Shown piece after piece: positions 41,708-51,227 of a stretch of 64,000 nucleotides of DNA (the stretch's first letter is position 1; each line of letters opens with the position of its first letter). A program made the position numbers and the translations under genes. The stretch comes from Leucobacter soli (GTDB taxonomy: Bacteria > Actinomycetota > Actinomycetes > Actinomycetales > Microbacteriaceae), in NCBI RefSeq assembly GCF_910593785.1, contig NZ_CAJVAP010000008.1, positions 1-64,000 on the forward strand, read 5' to 3'. The notes beneath the pieces are model-generated. The model searched no databases. It was not told the origin of the DNA and saw only the letters and a list, made by a program, of their open reading frames with translations.

Positions 41708-44596
41708 ATGTCCTCACTGCTCCACGCCCTCGGCGCCTGGGCCGCGCGCGCCCGCGTGCTCGTGCTCGTGATCTGGCTGGCGATCCTCGCGCTGCTCGGC
41801 GCCGGCGCCGTCTTCCTCTCCCAAGGCGCCAACGCACCGATCACGATCCCGGGCACCGAGTCGCAGCAGGCGATCGACACGCTCAGCCGCACGTTCCCCG
41901 AGGTCAGCGGCACCAGCGCCACGATCATCGTCGTGGCGCCCGAGGGCGAGCGCGCAGACGATGCGGCCTACGAACGGGCGATCGTCGCGGTGAGCGAGGA
42001 GCTCGAGGAGCTCGAGACGGTCACCGCGGTCTCGACCCCGTTCGCCGAGCTCGCGCCGAGCGAGGTGAGCGACGACGGCCGCGCCGCGCTGCTCACCGTC
42101 CAGATGGATGCCAGCATGAACACGGTGCCCGAGGCGACGGCGCAGGGCATCGAGGAGGCGGCCGGCGAGCTGGGCGAGCGGCTGCCCGACGGCGCGCAGG
42201 TCTCCTACGGAGGCGACCTCTTCTCGACCTCCATTCCGGGCTTCACCGCCACCGAGGCCCTCGGCGTCGTCATCGCCTTCATCGTCCTGATCTTCACGCT
42301 CGGATCCCTGCTCGCCGCGGGCATGCCGCTCGTCATCGCCCTCATCGGCGTCGGGATCTCGGTCGCGGGCATCTTCTTCTCGACCGCGTTCCTCGACATG
42401 ACCTCGACCACCCCGATGCTCGCGCTCATGCTGGGGCTCGCGGTCGGCATCGACTACACCCTCTTCATCGTGAGCCGGCATCAGGAGCAGCTGCGCGCCG
42501 GCCTCGGCGTGCGCGAGAGCATCGCCCGCGCAACCGCCACCAGCGGCAGCGCCGTGGTCTTCGCCGGGATCACGGTGATCATCGCCCTGCTCGGACTCTC
42601 GGTGGCGGGCATCCCGTTCCTCACCGCGCTCGGCGTCGCCGCCGCGGCGGCCGTCGCGGTCGCCGTGCTGATCGCGGTCACCCTGACGCCCGCCGTCCTC
42701 TCGATGGCGGGCCCGCGGATCCTCTCGCGCCGGCAGCGACGCGCGCTCTCGGCGGAGGCCGAGGACCCGACGGCGGGCGCGGGCCACTCCGGCACCGCCG
42801 CGCCCAGCCTCGACGCGCCCGGTCCCGCGCCCTCCCGCGCCGATCGCTTCTTCGCCGGCTGGGTGCGCGCGGTCACCGCCAAGCCGATCCTCACCGTCGT
42901 CGCAGTCCTCCTGCTGCTCGGCGCGGCCTCGGTACCGGCGCTCAGCCTGCGCCTCGCCCTCCCGGGCGCGGAGACGCTCGAGCCGCAGGATCCGGCTCGC
43001 GTCACCTACGAGCTCACCGGCGAGCACTTCGGCGAGGGTGCGAACGGCCCGCTGCTGCTGACCGGATCCATCATCACGAGCACCGACCCGCTCGGCCTCA
43101 TGGACGACCTCGCCGACGAGGTGCGCGCCCTCCCCGGCGTCGCGGACGTCCCGCTCGCAACGCCGAACCAGGGCGCGGATACCGGGATCATCCAGGTCGT
43201 CCCGGAGGAGGGCCCGCAGGCCGAGAGCACCGCCGCGCTCGTCTCCGAGCTGCGCGCGCATCACGACGAATGGCTGGACCGCTACGGCGTGAGCCTCGCC
43301 GTCACCGGATTCACCGCGGTTGGCATCGACGTCTCGCAGCTGCTCTTCGAGGCGCTGCTGCCCTTCGGGGTCCTGGTGGTGGGCCTCTCGCTGATCCTCC
43401 TCGCCATGGTGTTCCGCAGCGTGTGGGTGCCGATCAAGGCGACGCTCGGCTATCTGCTCTCGGTCGGCGCGGCGTTCGGCGCGGTCGTCGCCGTGTTCCA
43501 GTGGGGCTGGCTCGGCGATCTGCTGAACGTGCACCACGCCGGCCCCGTGCTCAGCTTCATGCCGATCATCCTGATGGGTGTGCTCTTCGGCCTCGCGATG
43601 GACTACGAGGTGTTCCTCGTCTCGCGCATCCGCGAGGAGGTCGTGCACGGCGCGGACTCCCGCACCGCGATCCGCCGCGGCTTCGTCGGCTCGGGTCGTG
43701 TCGTCACGGCTGCCGCGATCATCATGATCTCCGTCTTCGCCGCATTCGTGCCCGAGGGCGACCCGTCGATCAAGGTGATCGCGCTCGGCCTCGCCGTCGG
43801 CGTGTTCGTCGACGCGTTCGTGGTGCGCATGACGCTCGTGCCCGCGGTGCTGCAGCTGCTCGGCGATCGCGCGTGGCGGATGCCGCGGTGGCTCGACCGC
43901 CTGCTGCCGGTCTTCGACGTCGAGGGCGAGGGGCTCGCGCGCGAGCTCGAGCACGCCGACTGGCCCGCGGACGCGCCGACCGCGCGCATCGCCGCGTCGA
44001 AGCTCCTGCTCGCCGACGGCCGGACCCTGCCCGAGCTGCGGGTCGGCGCGCTCTCCGCCCGTGGCGGAGAGGCGCTGCGACTCGACCCGCGCGACCCGGC
44101 CGCGGCCCCGCTCGCGGCGGCGCTCAGCGGCCGCGGGCCGATCCGCGCTGGCACCGTCAAGTCGGCGGGCCTGCTGCTGCCCGAGCGGGCGAGCAGCCTC
44201 CGCCGCCGCGCCGCCTGGGCGACGCCCGAGACAGCCGGGCCGGCGCTCGCCGACGCGCCGGAGCTGCTCGTGCTCGACCTGCGGCAGTGGGGCCCGGCCA
44301 CGGGCAACCTCCGCGCCGCGGAGCAGGCGGAGGCCGTGCGCGCGCGGCTCCAGGCGCGGGCGGTGCTGGCGGATCGGGGCGAGGCGAGGCCGCTCGCGGT
44401 GATCGTGCTCGGCGGAGCCGAGGCGACGGCGCGACTGCTGCCGGAGTCGACGCGGATCCTCGAGGTCGCGCCGCCCGAGGCGGTGCCGGCGCACGATCCC
44501 GCGCGACTCGCGCCCGCACTCGCGCCCGCGCCCGAACTCTCGACGGCCGCCGCGGGGCCGCTCGCCGAGCAGACTTCTGAAGGGGAGGCCCGTTGA
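41708..44596 (+). CDS. MMPL-family RND exporter with C-terminal cytoplasmic extension
   Basis: A 962-residue MMPL protein: two repeats of a helix, a long extracytoplasmic domain and five helices (LMLGLAVGIDYTLFIVSRHQEQ and LFGLAMDYEVFLVSRIREE carry the family Asp-Tyr pairs). After the last helix comes an unusual tail of about 220 residues, rich in Ala/Arg/Leu. The family exports lipids, siderophores or drugs with the proton gradient. I start at the ATG at 41708 with AGGAAGG before it. A TGATG junction couples it to the YhgE/Pip gene. Divergent from tetR over two operators. Confidence 0.9.
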   Translation: MSSLLHALGAWAARARVLVLVIWLAILALLGAGAVFLSQGANAPITIPGTESQQAIDTLSRTFPEVSGTSATIIVVAPEGERADDAAYERAIVAVSEELEELETVTAVSTPFAELAPSEVSDDGRAALLTVQMDASMNTVPEATAQGIEEAAGELGERLPDGAQVSYGGDLFSTSIPGFTATEALGVVIAFIVLIFTLGSLLAAGMPLVIALIGVGISVAGIFFSTAFLDMTSTTPMLALMLGLAVGIDYTLFIVSRHQEQLRAGLGVRESIARATATSGSAVVFAGITVIIALLGLSVAGIPFLTALGVAAAAAVAVAVLIAVTLTPAVLSMAGPRILSRRQRRALSAEAEDPTAGAGHSGTAAPSLDAPGPAPSRADRFFAGWVRAVTAKPILTVVAVLLLLGAASVPALSLRLALPGAETLEPQDPARVTYELTGEHFGEGANGPLLLTGSIITSTDPLGLMDDLADEVRALPGVADVPLATPNQGADTGIIQVVPEEGPQAESTAALVSELRAHHDEWLDRYGVSLAVTGFTAVGIDVSQLLFEALLPFGVLVVGLSLILLAMVFRSVWVPIKATLGYLLSVGAAFGAVVAVFQWGWLGDLLNVHHAGPVLSFMPIILMGVLFGLAMDYEVFLVSRIREEVVHGADSRTAIRRGFVGSGRVVTAAAIIMISVFAAFVPEGDPSIKVIALGLAVGVFVDAFVVRMTLVPAVLQLLGDRAWRMPRWLDRLLPVFDVEGEGLARELEHADWPADAPTARIAASKLLLADGRTLPELRVGALSARGGEALRLDPRDPAAAPLAAALSGRGPIRAGTVKSAGLLLPERASSLRRRAAWATPETAGPALADAPELLVLDLRQWGPATGNLRAAEQAEAVRARLQARAVLADRGEARPLAVIVLGGAEATARLLPESTRILEVAPPEAVPAHDPARLAPALAPAPELSTAAAGPLAEQTSEGEAR

Positions 44597-46767
44597 TGGC
44601 CACGTTCACTCGACTCCGGGCGGATCGGCCCGTGCGCTGGTCCACGATCCTCGGCCTGCTGCTGGTGCCCGTCACCGTGGCCGGCCTGCTGCTCTGGGGG
44701 CTCTGGAAGCCCGACGCCCGTCTCGAATCGATCACCGCCGCGGTCGTGAACCTCGACGAGCCGGTGACGGTCGACGGGCAGACCGTGCCGCTGGGCCGGG
44801 TGCTCGCGGGCGAGCTGATCGGCGGAGCCGACGGCTCGGAGGATGCGGGGGACGCGGGCGGGGCGGCCGGCACGGACACTGCCACCGGTCGCGACGCCGA
44901 CGCCGACACCGACGCAGACGCCGCGACCGCCTCGAACTTCACCTGGGTGCTCACCGACGCGGCAGACGCTTCAGCCGGTGCGGAGGACGGGCGCTACGCC
45001 GCGGTCGTGACGATCCCCGAGGACTTCTCGGCCGCCGCGACCTCGGCGTCGCGGGGGATCGACGAGGCGGAGCAGGCGATGATCGAGGTGCAGACGAGCG
45101 ATCGCGGACGGCTGCTCGACAGCGCGCTCGCCGGCATCGTCATGTCCACCGCTACCGGGGTCCTCAACCAGACGCTCGGCGAGCAGTCGGTCGCGAGCGT
45201 CTTCGTCAGCATGAACGAGCTCGGCGACGGGATCGCCGACGCCGCCGACGGCGCGGGGCGCCTCGCGGACGGCGGTTCCCAGCTCGCCGACGGCGTCGAC
45301 GAGCTGGCCGGAGGCGCGGGCGAGCTCGCGGCGGGGACCGGGGAGTTCGTGGACGGCGTCGGAACGCTCTCGGCCGGAGCCGGGGATCTCGCCTCGGGCA
45401 GCTCGGAGTTCGCGGACGGCGCGGCGAAGCTGTCGAAGGGCGTCGGCGCGCTCGCGACGGGAGCCGGGGATCTCGCGACGGGAGCCGGGGATCTCGCCAC
45501 CGGTGCGAAGCAGGCCGCCGCGGGCGGGCAGACGCTGGCCGACGGCGTGAAGGGCTACACCGACGGCGTCAACACCGCGATCGGCGGGCTCCAGCAGGGC
45601 GCCGCGGCAGCGATCGCACCGCTGCAGCAGTACCGCGATGCGATCGCGGACGACACCATCCCGATGCCGAGTCCGGAGGCGAAGGAGCAGGCCCTCGCAG
45701 GCCTGGATCAGCTCCTCGCTCAGCTCGGCGCACTGTCGTCCGAGGACCCGGAGACGGATCTCAACCAGCTCAAGGCGGGCGGCACCGGCCTCGCGAAGGG
45801 CGCGCAGGATTCGGCCGACGGCCAGAAGAAGCTCGCGACGGGGGCCAAGAAGCTCGCGAAGGGCGCCTCGAAGCTCTCGGACGGAGTGGACGAGCTCGAG
45901 ACCGGGACTTCGACCCTCGCGACGGGTGCGCGGAAGCTCTCCACCGGCACGTCGGCGTTCGCCGACGGGGCGTCCCTGCTCGCGGCGGGCGGCGCCCAGC
46001 TGGCGACCGGCACGACCGAGCTCGCCTCGGGCACCGAACAGCTCGCGACCGGTGCCCGGCAGTCGGCGGTCGGAGCGCAGGGTCTGGCCGACGGGCTGCA
46101 GACGGCCGCGGACCAGATCCCGAGCACCACGGAGGCGCAGCGGACCGCGCTGGCCGAAACGATGGTGAGTCCGGTGCGCGCCGAGGGCGCGAGCGGGGAG
46201 CTGTTCAACGCCGCCGGCGTGCCGCTCTTCGCCGGAATCGCGCTGTGGGCCGGGTCGCTCGCGAGTTTCCTCGTGCTGGCGCCGCTCTGGCGGCGCACCC
46301 GCGAGGCGGCGCGCGGCGTCGGGGCCATCGCGCTCCGCAGCGCCCGGCCGGCCCTCGTCCTCGGTGTCGCGCAGGGGCTCCTCGCCGGGCTCATCCTGCC
46401 GCCGCTGCTCGGATACGATCCGGGGCAGTGGCTCGCCTTCCTCGGCCTCTCCGTCGTCGCCGGCGTCTCCTTCGCCCTCGTGAACCAGGGGCTCTCGGCC
46501 CTGCTCGGCGGTTTCGGCCGGTTCCTCTCCTTCGCGCTGCTCGTCGGAGCGTTCGCGATCGGGGTCGTCTCGACGGCGCCTCCGCTGCTGCAGGCGGTCG
46601 GCGACGCGAGCCCGATCGGCGCGCTCTTCGCCGGGTTCCAGGCCGCGGCCATGGAGACGGCCGGTGTCGGTGCGGCGTTCGGCGTGCTGACGCTGTGGGC
46701 GCTCGGGGGCTTCGCGCTCACCGCCTTCGCGGTCGCGCGGGAGCGGAAGCGGCCGGTCGCGGCCTGA
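44596..46767 (+). CDS. YhgE/Pip-domain membrane protein
   Basis: A 723-residue protein: one N-terminal helix (VTVAGLLLWGLW), an extracytoplasmic domain, a long region (about 210-520) of repeats like LADG-x-x-x-LA-x-G-x-x-x-L that form an extended helical or coiled rod, then a C-terminal ABC-2-like block of five to six helices. This is the YhgE/phage-infection-protein family, found with MMPL exporters and type VII secretion loci. TGATG overlap with the MMPL gene makes a joint export unit likely, induced when TetR is released. Confidence 0.9.
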   Translation: MATFTRLRADRPVRWSTILGLLLVPVTVAGLLLWGLWKPDARLESITAAVVNLDEPVTVDGQTVPLGRVLAGELIGGADGSEDAGDAGGAAGTDTATGRDADADTDADAATASNFTWVLTDAADASAGAEDGRYAAVVTIPEDFSAAATSASRGIDEAEQAMIEVQTSDRGRLLDSALAGIVMSTATGVLNQTLGEQSVASVFVSMNELGDGIADAADGAGRLADGGSQLADGVDELAGGAGELAAGTGEFVDGVGTLSAGAGDLASGSSEFADGAAKLSKGVGALATGAGDLATGAGDLATGAKQAAAGGQTLADGVKGYTDGVNTAIGGLQQGAAAAIAPLQQYRDAIADDTIPMPSPEAKEQALAGLDQLLAQLGALSSEDPETDLNQLKAGGTGLAKGAQDSADGQKKLATGAKKLAKGASKLSDGVDELETGTSTLATGARKLSTGTSAFADGASLLAAGGAQLATGTTELASGTEQLATGARQSAVGAQGLADGLQTAADQIPSTTEAQRTALAETMVSPVRAEGASGELFNAAGVPLFAGIALWAGSLASFLVLAPLWRRTREAARGVGAIALRSARPALVLGVAQGLLAGLILPPLLGYDPGQWLAFLGLSVVAGVSFALVNQGLSALLGGFGRFLSFALLVGAFAIGVVSTAPPLLQAVGDASPIGALFAGFQAAAMETAGVGAAFGVLTLWALGGFALTAFAVARERKRPVAA

Positions 46768-46803
46768 TCCGCGCGGTGCGGCTCGCCGCCGGTCGCGCCG
46801 GGG

Positions 46804-47493
46804 TCACTCCGACTCGTCGAAGTGCGCCTCGGGCGCCGAGAGCACCGCGTCTGCGGCCGCGCGGATGTGCTGCCGGCAGAGCTCCTCTGCGAGTTCGCCG
46901 TTGCGCGCGACGATGGCGTCACGGATCTTCTCGATCTCCTGCAAGGAGTGCACCGGTCGCCCGGGAATGGCGAGGGAGTTGACGCGGAGCAGGGTGATGC
47001 GCTGGCGCAGCCCCTCGAGGATGCGGCGCAGTTCGGGGTTGCCGGCTCCGTCGAACAGCACGTCGTAGAAGCGGGATTTCTCCGCGAGCATCGTGGAGGG
47101 GTCGTCGACTGCTCGGGAGAGACGGTCGACGGTGCTGACGAGCGCGCCGAGCTGCGCGGAGTCCGCGTGCTCGGCGAAGAGCCGGCAGGCGAGCCCCTCG
47201 AGCTGCCCCCGGATCTCGTAGATGTTCTTCGCCTCGGTGCGCGAGAGCGAGGCCACGAGCGTCCCCTTGCGCAGCTCGGAGACGATGAGCCCTTCGGCCT
47301 CGAGCTGGCGGAGCGCCTCGCGCACGGTGGCGCGGGAGGCCGTGGTGGCCTCGCAGATCTCCCGTTCGATGAGCATCGCCCCGGGCGGAAGCTTCAGCGA
47401 GGTGATCTGCCCTCGTATGTAGTCGGCTACCTGATCACGGATCAGGGCCGGTGCCCGCTGAACGACGCCGTTCAGACTCAATGTCTCGCTCAT
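46804..47493 (-). CDS. GntR/FadR-family transcriptional regulator
   Basis: A 229-residue GntR protein with the HTH at about residues 15-80 (PPGAMLIEREICEATTASRATVREALRQLEAEGLI, split) and a C-terminal FCD ligand domain (YEIRGQLEGLACRLFAEHA..., later HIRAAADAVLSAPEAH). Such regulators sense a small organic acid. ATG at 47493. It is divergent from the flavin-reductase operon; the operator GTCTG-N4-CAGAC between them recurs at 57708 and 60521. Confidence 0.9.
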   Translation of the reverse strand: MSETLSLNGVVQRAPALIRDQVADYIRGQITSLKLPPGAMLIEREICEATTASRATVREALRQLEAEGLIVSELRKGTLVASLSRTEAKNIYEIRGQLEGLACRLFAEHADSAQLGALVSTVDRLSRAVDDPSTMLAEKSRFYDVLFDGAGNPELRRILEGLRQRITLLRVNSLAIPGRPVHSLQEIEKIRDAIVARNGELAEELCRQHIRAAADAVLSAPEAHFDESE

Positions 47494-47521
47494 ATTACAT
47501 ATCTTATGGGTGGATTGACTT

Positions 47522-47535
47522 GTCTGACAGCAGAC
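47522..47535. promoter_or_regulatory. GntR-type operator A
   Basis: GTCTG-ACAG-CAGAC, a 14-bp inverted repeat within TTGTCTGACAGCAGACCAA, between the GntR gene and the flavin-reductase operon. Confidence 0.65.
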
Positions 47536-47577
47536 CAATATGCTGTTGCCACTCGAGTTCGGACGAAGGAGTTGAAC

Positions 47578-48579
47578 ATGTCGGACGCTGTACGCATGAA
47601 TCCCGACGGATCCGTCAACGTCATGGAGTACCGGCGCACGCTCGGCGCGTTCATGACCGGCGTCACCGTCGTCACCACCACCGACGGAGAGGGTCGCCCG
47701 CGCGGGATGACCATGAACTCGTTCACCTCGGTCTCGCTCGACCCGCCGCTCGTCCTCGTCTGCGTGGATCACCGGGCCGCGAGCTACGACGCGTTCGTCG
47801 AGTCGGCGGGCATCGCGGTCCACATCCTCGGCTCGGAGCAGCAGGATCTCGCCCGCACCTTCGCATCGAAGTCGGAGGACAAGTTCGCCGACGTCGAGAC
47901 GGTGGACGGCCGCGGCGGCGCACCGGTGATCCCGGACGTGCACGCGTGGATCGACTGCGCCACCGACCAGGTGGTCATCGCCGGCGACCACGCGATCATC
48001 ATCGGCCGGGTGCTCGACTACGACGCGCAGGATCGCCGTCCGCTCGGGTTCTACCAGGGCAAGTTCAACGCCTTCTCCACCGACGAGGAGATCGTGCAGC
48101 AGCGGGGGGACGCCAGCGCGCAGACCACGGTCCGCTGGGTGGTCGAGACCGCGGACGGGCGCCTCGCGGTCCGCGCGGCCGACGACGGTTCCCTGGCGCT
48201 GCCGGAGAGCCGCCTGAGCGCCGAGCAGCTGTCCCACGGCGGGCTCTCGACCGCAGCTGCCGCCCGCCTGGGGTGCGACGTCGAGATCGACTTCCTCTAC
48301 TCGGTGTACGACAGCGCGCAGGGCAATCCGATCCTCGTCTACCGCGGCCGCGCGCCCGGCGGGCTGGGCGACGCGACCGCGGACTGCACCCTGATCCCGG
48401 CCGCGCAGACGGACGGCGCCCGGTTCCGCGACCGGTCCGAGCAGGCCGTGATCCTGCGCTACCTCGATGAGCGCGCCGGCGCCGCCTTCGGCATCTACGC
48501 CGGCACGCAGGCCGAGGGATCGGTGGCCGTGCTCACCACCCCGCCTCGCTCGCACAAGCGCGAGGAGGAGGCGCGATGA
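47578..48579 (+). CDS. Flavin reductase family protein with C-terminal extension
   Basis: A 333-residue protein. The first 160 residues are a flavin-reductase (FMN-binding split barrel) domain: FMTGVTVVTT, RGMTMNSFTSVSLDPPLVLVCVDHRA (split), GRVLDYDAQDRRPLGFYQGKF. The remaining 170 residues (from about QQRGDASAQTT) are of unknown kind. Flavin reductases supply reduced FMN to partner monooxygenases, here most likely the LLM protein at 50171. Shine-Dalgarno AAGGAG seven nt upstream. First of nine genes on this strand. Confidence 0.85.
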   Translation: MSDAVRMNPDGSVNVMEYRRTLGAFMTGVTVVTTTDGEGRPRGMTMNSFTSVSLDPPLVLVCVDHRAASYDAFVESAGIAVHILGSEQQDLARTFASKSEDKFADVETVDGRGGAPVIPDVHAWIDCATDQVVIAGDHAIIIGRVLDYDAQDRRPLGFYQGKFNAFSTDEEIVQQRGDASAQTTVRWVVETADGRLAVRAADDGSLALPESRLSAEQLSHGGLSTAAAARLGCDVEIDFLYSVYDSAQGNPILVYRGRAPGGLGDATADCTLIPAAQTDGARFRDRSEQAVILRYLDERAGAAFGIYAGTQAEGSVAVLTTPPRSHKREEEAR

Positions 48580-50111
48580 GCCCGCAGCTGCGCAGCGTCC
48601 CGAGCGAGGTCGAGACCGGGATCGCCGACAGGATCAGCGCCGCCGGCCTGCCGCTGCTGATCGGCGGCGAGGAGGTGGCGGCCGCCGACGGGCGGACCTT
48701 CGCCAGCGTCGACCCCTTCTCGGGGGAGACCTGGTACGAGGCCGCCGATGCCGGTGCGGAGGACGTCGACCGGGCTGTGCGCTCCGCCGTCGAGGCCCAG
48801 CGAGCCTGGGCGCTGACCTCGGCCTACGACCGCGCGCGGATCCTGCTCCGGATCGCGGACGCCGTCGAGGCCGACGCGGAGTCGATCGGTGTGATCGACA
48901 CGCTCGACAACGGCAAGCTGCTGCGAGAGACCCGCTCGCAGGCGAGCGGCGTCGCCCACTCGCTGCGCTACTCCGCCGGCAACGCCGAGACGATCGAGGG
49001 GATCACCGCCCCCACGGCCAAGCACACCACGCTCGGGCTGACGATCCGCGAACCCTATGGCGTGATCGGCTGCATGGTGCCCTGGAACTCGCCCGTGCCG
49101 CTGATGATCGACACCGCCGCGCCCGCGCTCGCCGCCGGCAACGCCGTCGTGGTGAAGACGCCCGAGGATGCACCGGCCTCGGTGCTCCACTTCGCGAGGC
49201 TCGCGGTGGAGTACGGCCTGCCCCCGGGGCTCCTCAACGTGGTCTCGGGCAAGGGTCCCGCAGCCGGCGAGGCCCTGGTGAACCACCCGGATGTCGCGAA
49301 GCTCGTCTTCGTCGGCGGCGGCGTGGTCGGCCGGAAGGTCGCCGCGGCCGCGGCCGATCGGCTCATCCCCGTGATGCTCGAGCTCGGCGGGAAGTCGCCG
49401 CAGATCGTGCTGCCGGACGCCGACCTCGACAACGCCGTGCCCGGCCTCATCTCGGGCGTGATCGCTGCGGCCGGTCAGACCTGCGTCGCCGGATCGCGCG
49501 CCCTCATCCACGAGAGCATCTACGACGAGGTGCTGGCCGCCTTCGCCGCTCGAGTCGGCCGCCTCGCCTACGGCGATCCGCTGGCACCGGCCACCGAGAT
49601 CGGGCCGCTCGCCTCCGCGCGGCAGACCGAGAGCGCGCTCCGTCACGTGTCGCAGGCGGAGGAGGACGGCGCCCGGCTCGTCGCCGGCGGCGCGCTCCGC
49701 GAGACGGGTGCGGGATCCGGCCGGTTCTTCGAACCGGCGATCTTCGCCGACGTGCGACCGGAGCACCGCCTGTTCCAGACGGAGGTCTTCGGTCCCATCA
49801 TCGGCTTCACCCCCTTCTCCGACATCGACGAGGCGCTCGCGCTCGCCAACGATTCGGCCTTCGGCCTCGCGTCGGGCCTGTGGACGCGGAGCATCGACAC
49901 CGCCCTGACCGTCGCCAAGCGCATCAAGGCCGGCACGGTCTGGGTCAACACCTACCGGGCGCCCGAGCAGTCGATCTCCTCCGGGGGCTACAAGGAGAGC
50001 GGTTACGGGCGCATCGGCGGCAGCCGGGAACTCTACGAGTTCACCCGCGAGAAGACCATCATCATCAACCACTCCGGGACGGTGAACGACCCGTTCGTCA
50101 TGGGCGGCTGA
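48576..50111 (+). CDS. Aldehyde dehydrogenase
   Basis: A 511-residue NAD(P)-dependent ALDH: VPWNSPVPLM, general-base Glu in MLELGGKSPQ, catalytic Cys in AAGQTCVAGSR, and the C-terminal YKESGYGRIGG. ATGA overlap with the flavin-reductase gene. It should oxidise an aldehyde formed by the monooxygenase or hydrolase of the same operon; the substrate is not predictable. Confidence 0.92.
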   Translation: MSPQLRSVPSEVETGIADRISAAGLPLLIGGEEVAAADGRTFASVDPFSGETWYEAADAGAEDVDRAVRSAVEAQRAWALTSAYDRARILLRIADAVEADAESIGVIDTLDNGKLLRETRSQASGVAHSLRYSAGNAETIEGITAPTAKHTTLGLTIREPYGVIGCMVPWNSPVPLMIDTAAPALAAGNAVVVKTPEDAPASVLHFARLAVEYGLPPGLLNVVSGKGPAAGEALVNHPDVAKLVFVGGGVVGRKVAAAAADRLIPVMLELGGKSPQIVLPDADLDNAVPGLISGVIAAAGQTCVAGSRALIHESIYDEVLAAFAARVGRLAYGDPLAPATEIGPLASARQTESALRHVSQAEEDGARLVAGGALRETGAGSGRFFEPAIFADVRPEHRLFQTEVFGPIIGFTPFSDIDEALALANDSAFGLASGLWTRSIDTALTVAKRIKAGTVWVNTYRAPEQSISSGGYKESGYGRIGGSRELYEFTREKTIIINHSGTVNDPFVMGG

Positions 50112-50170
50112 TCCCGCCGCCCCACCAGCGCCCCGACGGGGCACCCGCAGACACTACGAGGGAGTACAAG

Positions 50171-51223
50171 ATGAGATTCGCACTGATGATCGACCTGGGG
50201 CGCACGAGCCCCGACACGTCGATGGCGGAGGTCATCCGCAACGTCACCGCGATCGCCAAGACGGCCGAGGAGTCGGGCTTCGAGGCCCTCTTCGTGGGCG
50301 AGCACCACGGCCACGAGCGGACGATCGCCCCGGCGCCGTTCACCCTGCTCACCTACCTGGCCGGCCACACCGAACGCATCCGCCTCGGCACCGCCGTGCT
50401 CTGCGCCCCCTACTGGCACCCCATCCGACTGGCCGGCGAGGCCGCACTGTTCGACCATCTGAGCGGTGGTCGCCTGGAGCTCGGGATCGGCCGCGGCGCC
50501 TACCCCTACGAGTTCGCCCGCATGGCCGGCGGCATTCCGCCGGAGATCGCGCGCGAGCAGCTCGGCGAACTGCTCCCGGCGCTGCGCGGACTCTGGGCCG
50601 GCGACTACGCTCACGACGGCACGATGTGGAAGTTCCCGTCGAGCACCTCGACGCCGCGGCCTCTGGACCCCGCGGGTCCGCCGCTGTGGGTGTCGGCGCG
50701 CCACCCCGACGTGTTCCGGCTCGCCGTGGAGAACCGCGCGAACCTCATGGTCGCGCCCCTCATGAAGGGCTTCGAAGAGGTCGTGTCGCTGCGCGAGCGC
50801 GTCGACGCCGCGACCGCCGAGGTCGACAACGGCTTCGTGCCCGAGATGATGGTGCTGCGCAACACCTACGTCTCCGCGGAGGGCGAGGATCTCACCGCCG
50901 CCGCAGAGGCCTACCGCCGCGACTCGGGTACCTTCGAGAACCTCTACAGCACGAACGGCAAGGTCGAGCAGGGCTGGGTGGAGTACATCGATCCGAGCAT
51001 CAGCGAGTCCCGCAGCGAGTACACGGTCGAGAAGATCCTCGAGAACCTGGTGTTCGGCACGAGCGCCGAGGTGGTCGAGCAGCTGCGCGCCTACGAGGAG
51101 GTGGGCACCGACGTCTACCTCTACGACGCCAGCCTGGGCATGTCCCTCGAGGAAGAACTGGCCTCGATCCGGCGTTTCGGCGCCGAGGTCATCCCCCACT
51201 ACGCCACCGCGAAGGAGAACTGA
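50171..51223 (+). CDS. LLM-class flavin-dependent monooxygenase
   Basis: A 350-residue luciferase-like (LLM) TIM barrel: FVGEHHGHERTIAPAPFTLL, IRLGTAVLCAPYWHPIRLAGEAALFDHLSGGRLELGIGRG (split) and WVSARHPDVFRLAVEN. It uses reduced FMN, from the reductase encoded at the operon start, to insert oxygen, commonly next to N, S or a ring carbonyl. Shine-Dalgarno GAGGGAG about 10 nt upstream. Followed 4 nt later by a hydrolase gene, which may open the oxygenated product. Confidence 0.9.
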   Translation: MRFALMIDLGRTSPDTSMAEVIRNVTAIAKTAEESGFEALFVGEHHGHERTIAPAPFTLLTYLAGHTERIRLGTAVLCAPYWHPIRLAGEAALFDHLSGGRLELGIGRGAYPYEFARMAGGIPPEIAREQLGELLPALRGLWAGDYAHDGTMWKFPSSTSTPRPLDPAGPPLWVSARHPDVFRLAVENRANLMVAPLMKGFEEVVSLRERVDAATAEVDNGFVPEMMVLRNTYVSAEGEDLTAAAEAYRRDSGTFENLYSTNGKVEQGWVEYIDPSISESRSEYTVEKILENLVFGTSAEVVEQLRAYEEVGTDVYLYDASLGMSLEEELASIRRFGAEVIPHYATAKEN

Positions 51224-51227
51224 ACCG

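Noticed and set aside
41714-44494. Long minus-strand open frame opposite the MMPL gene.
   Set aside because: Composition is His/Arg/Glu/Asp-rich repeats typical of an antisense frame; the plus strand encodes a clear MMPL protein.
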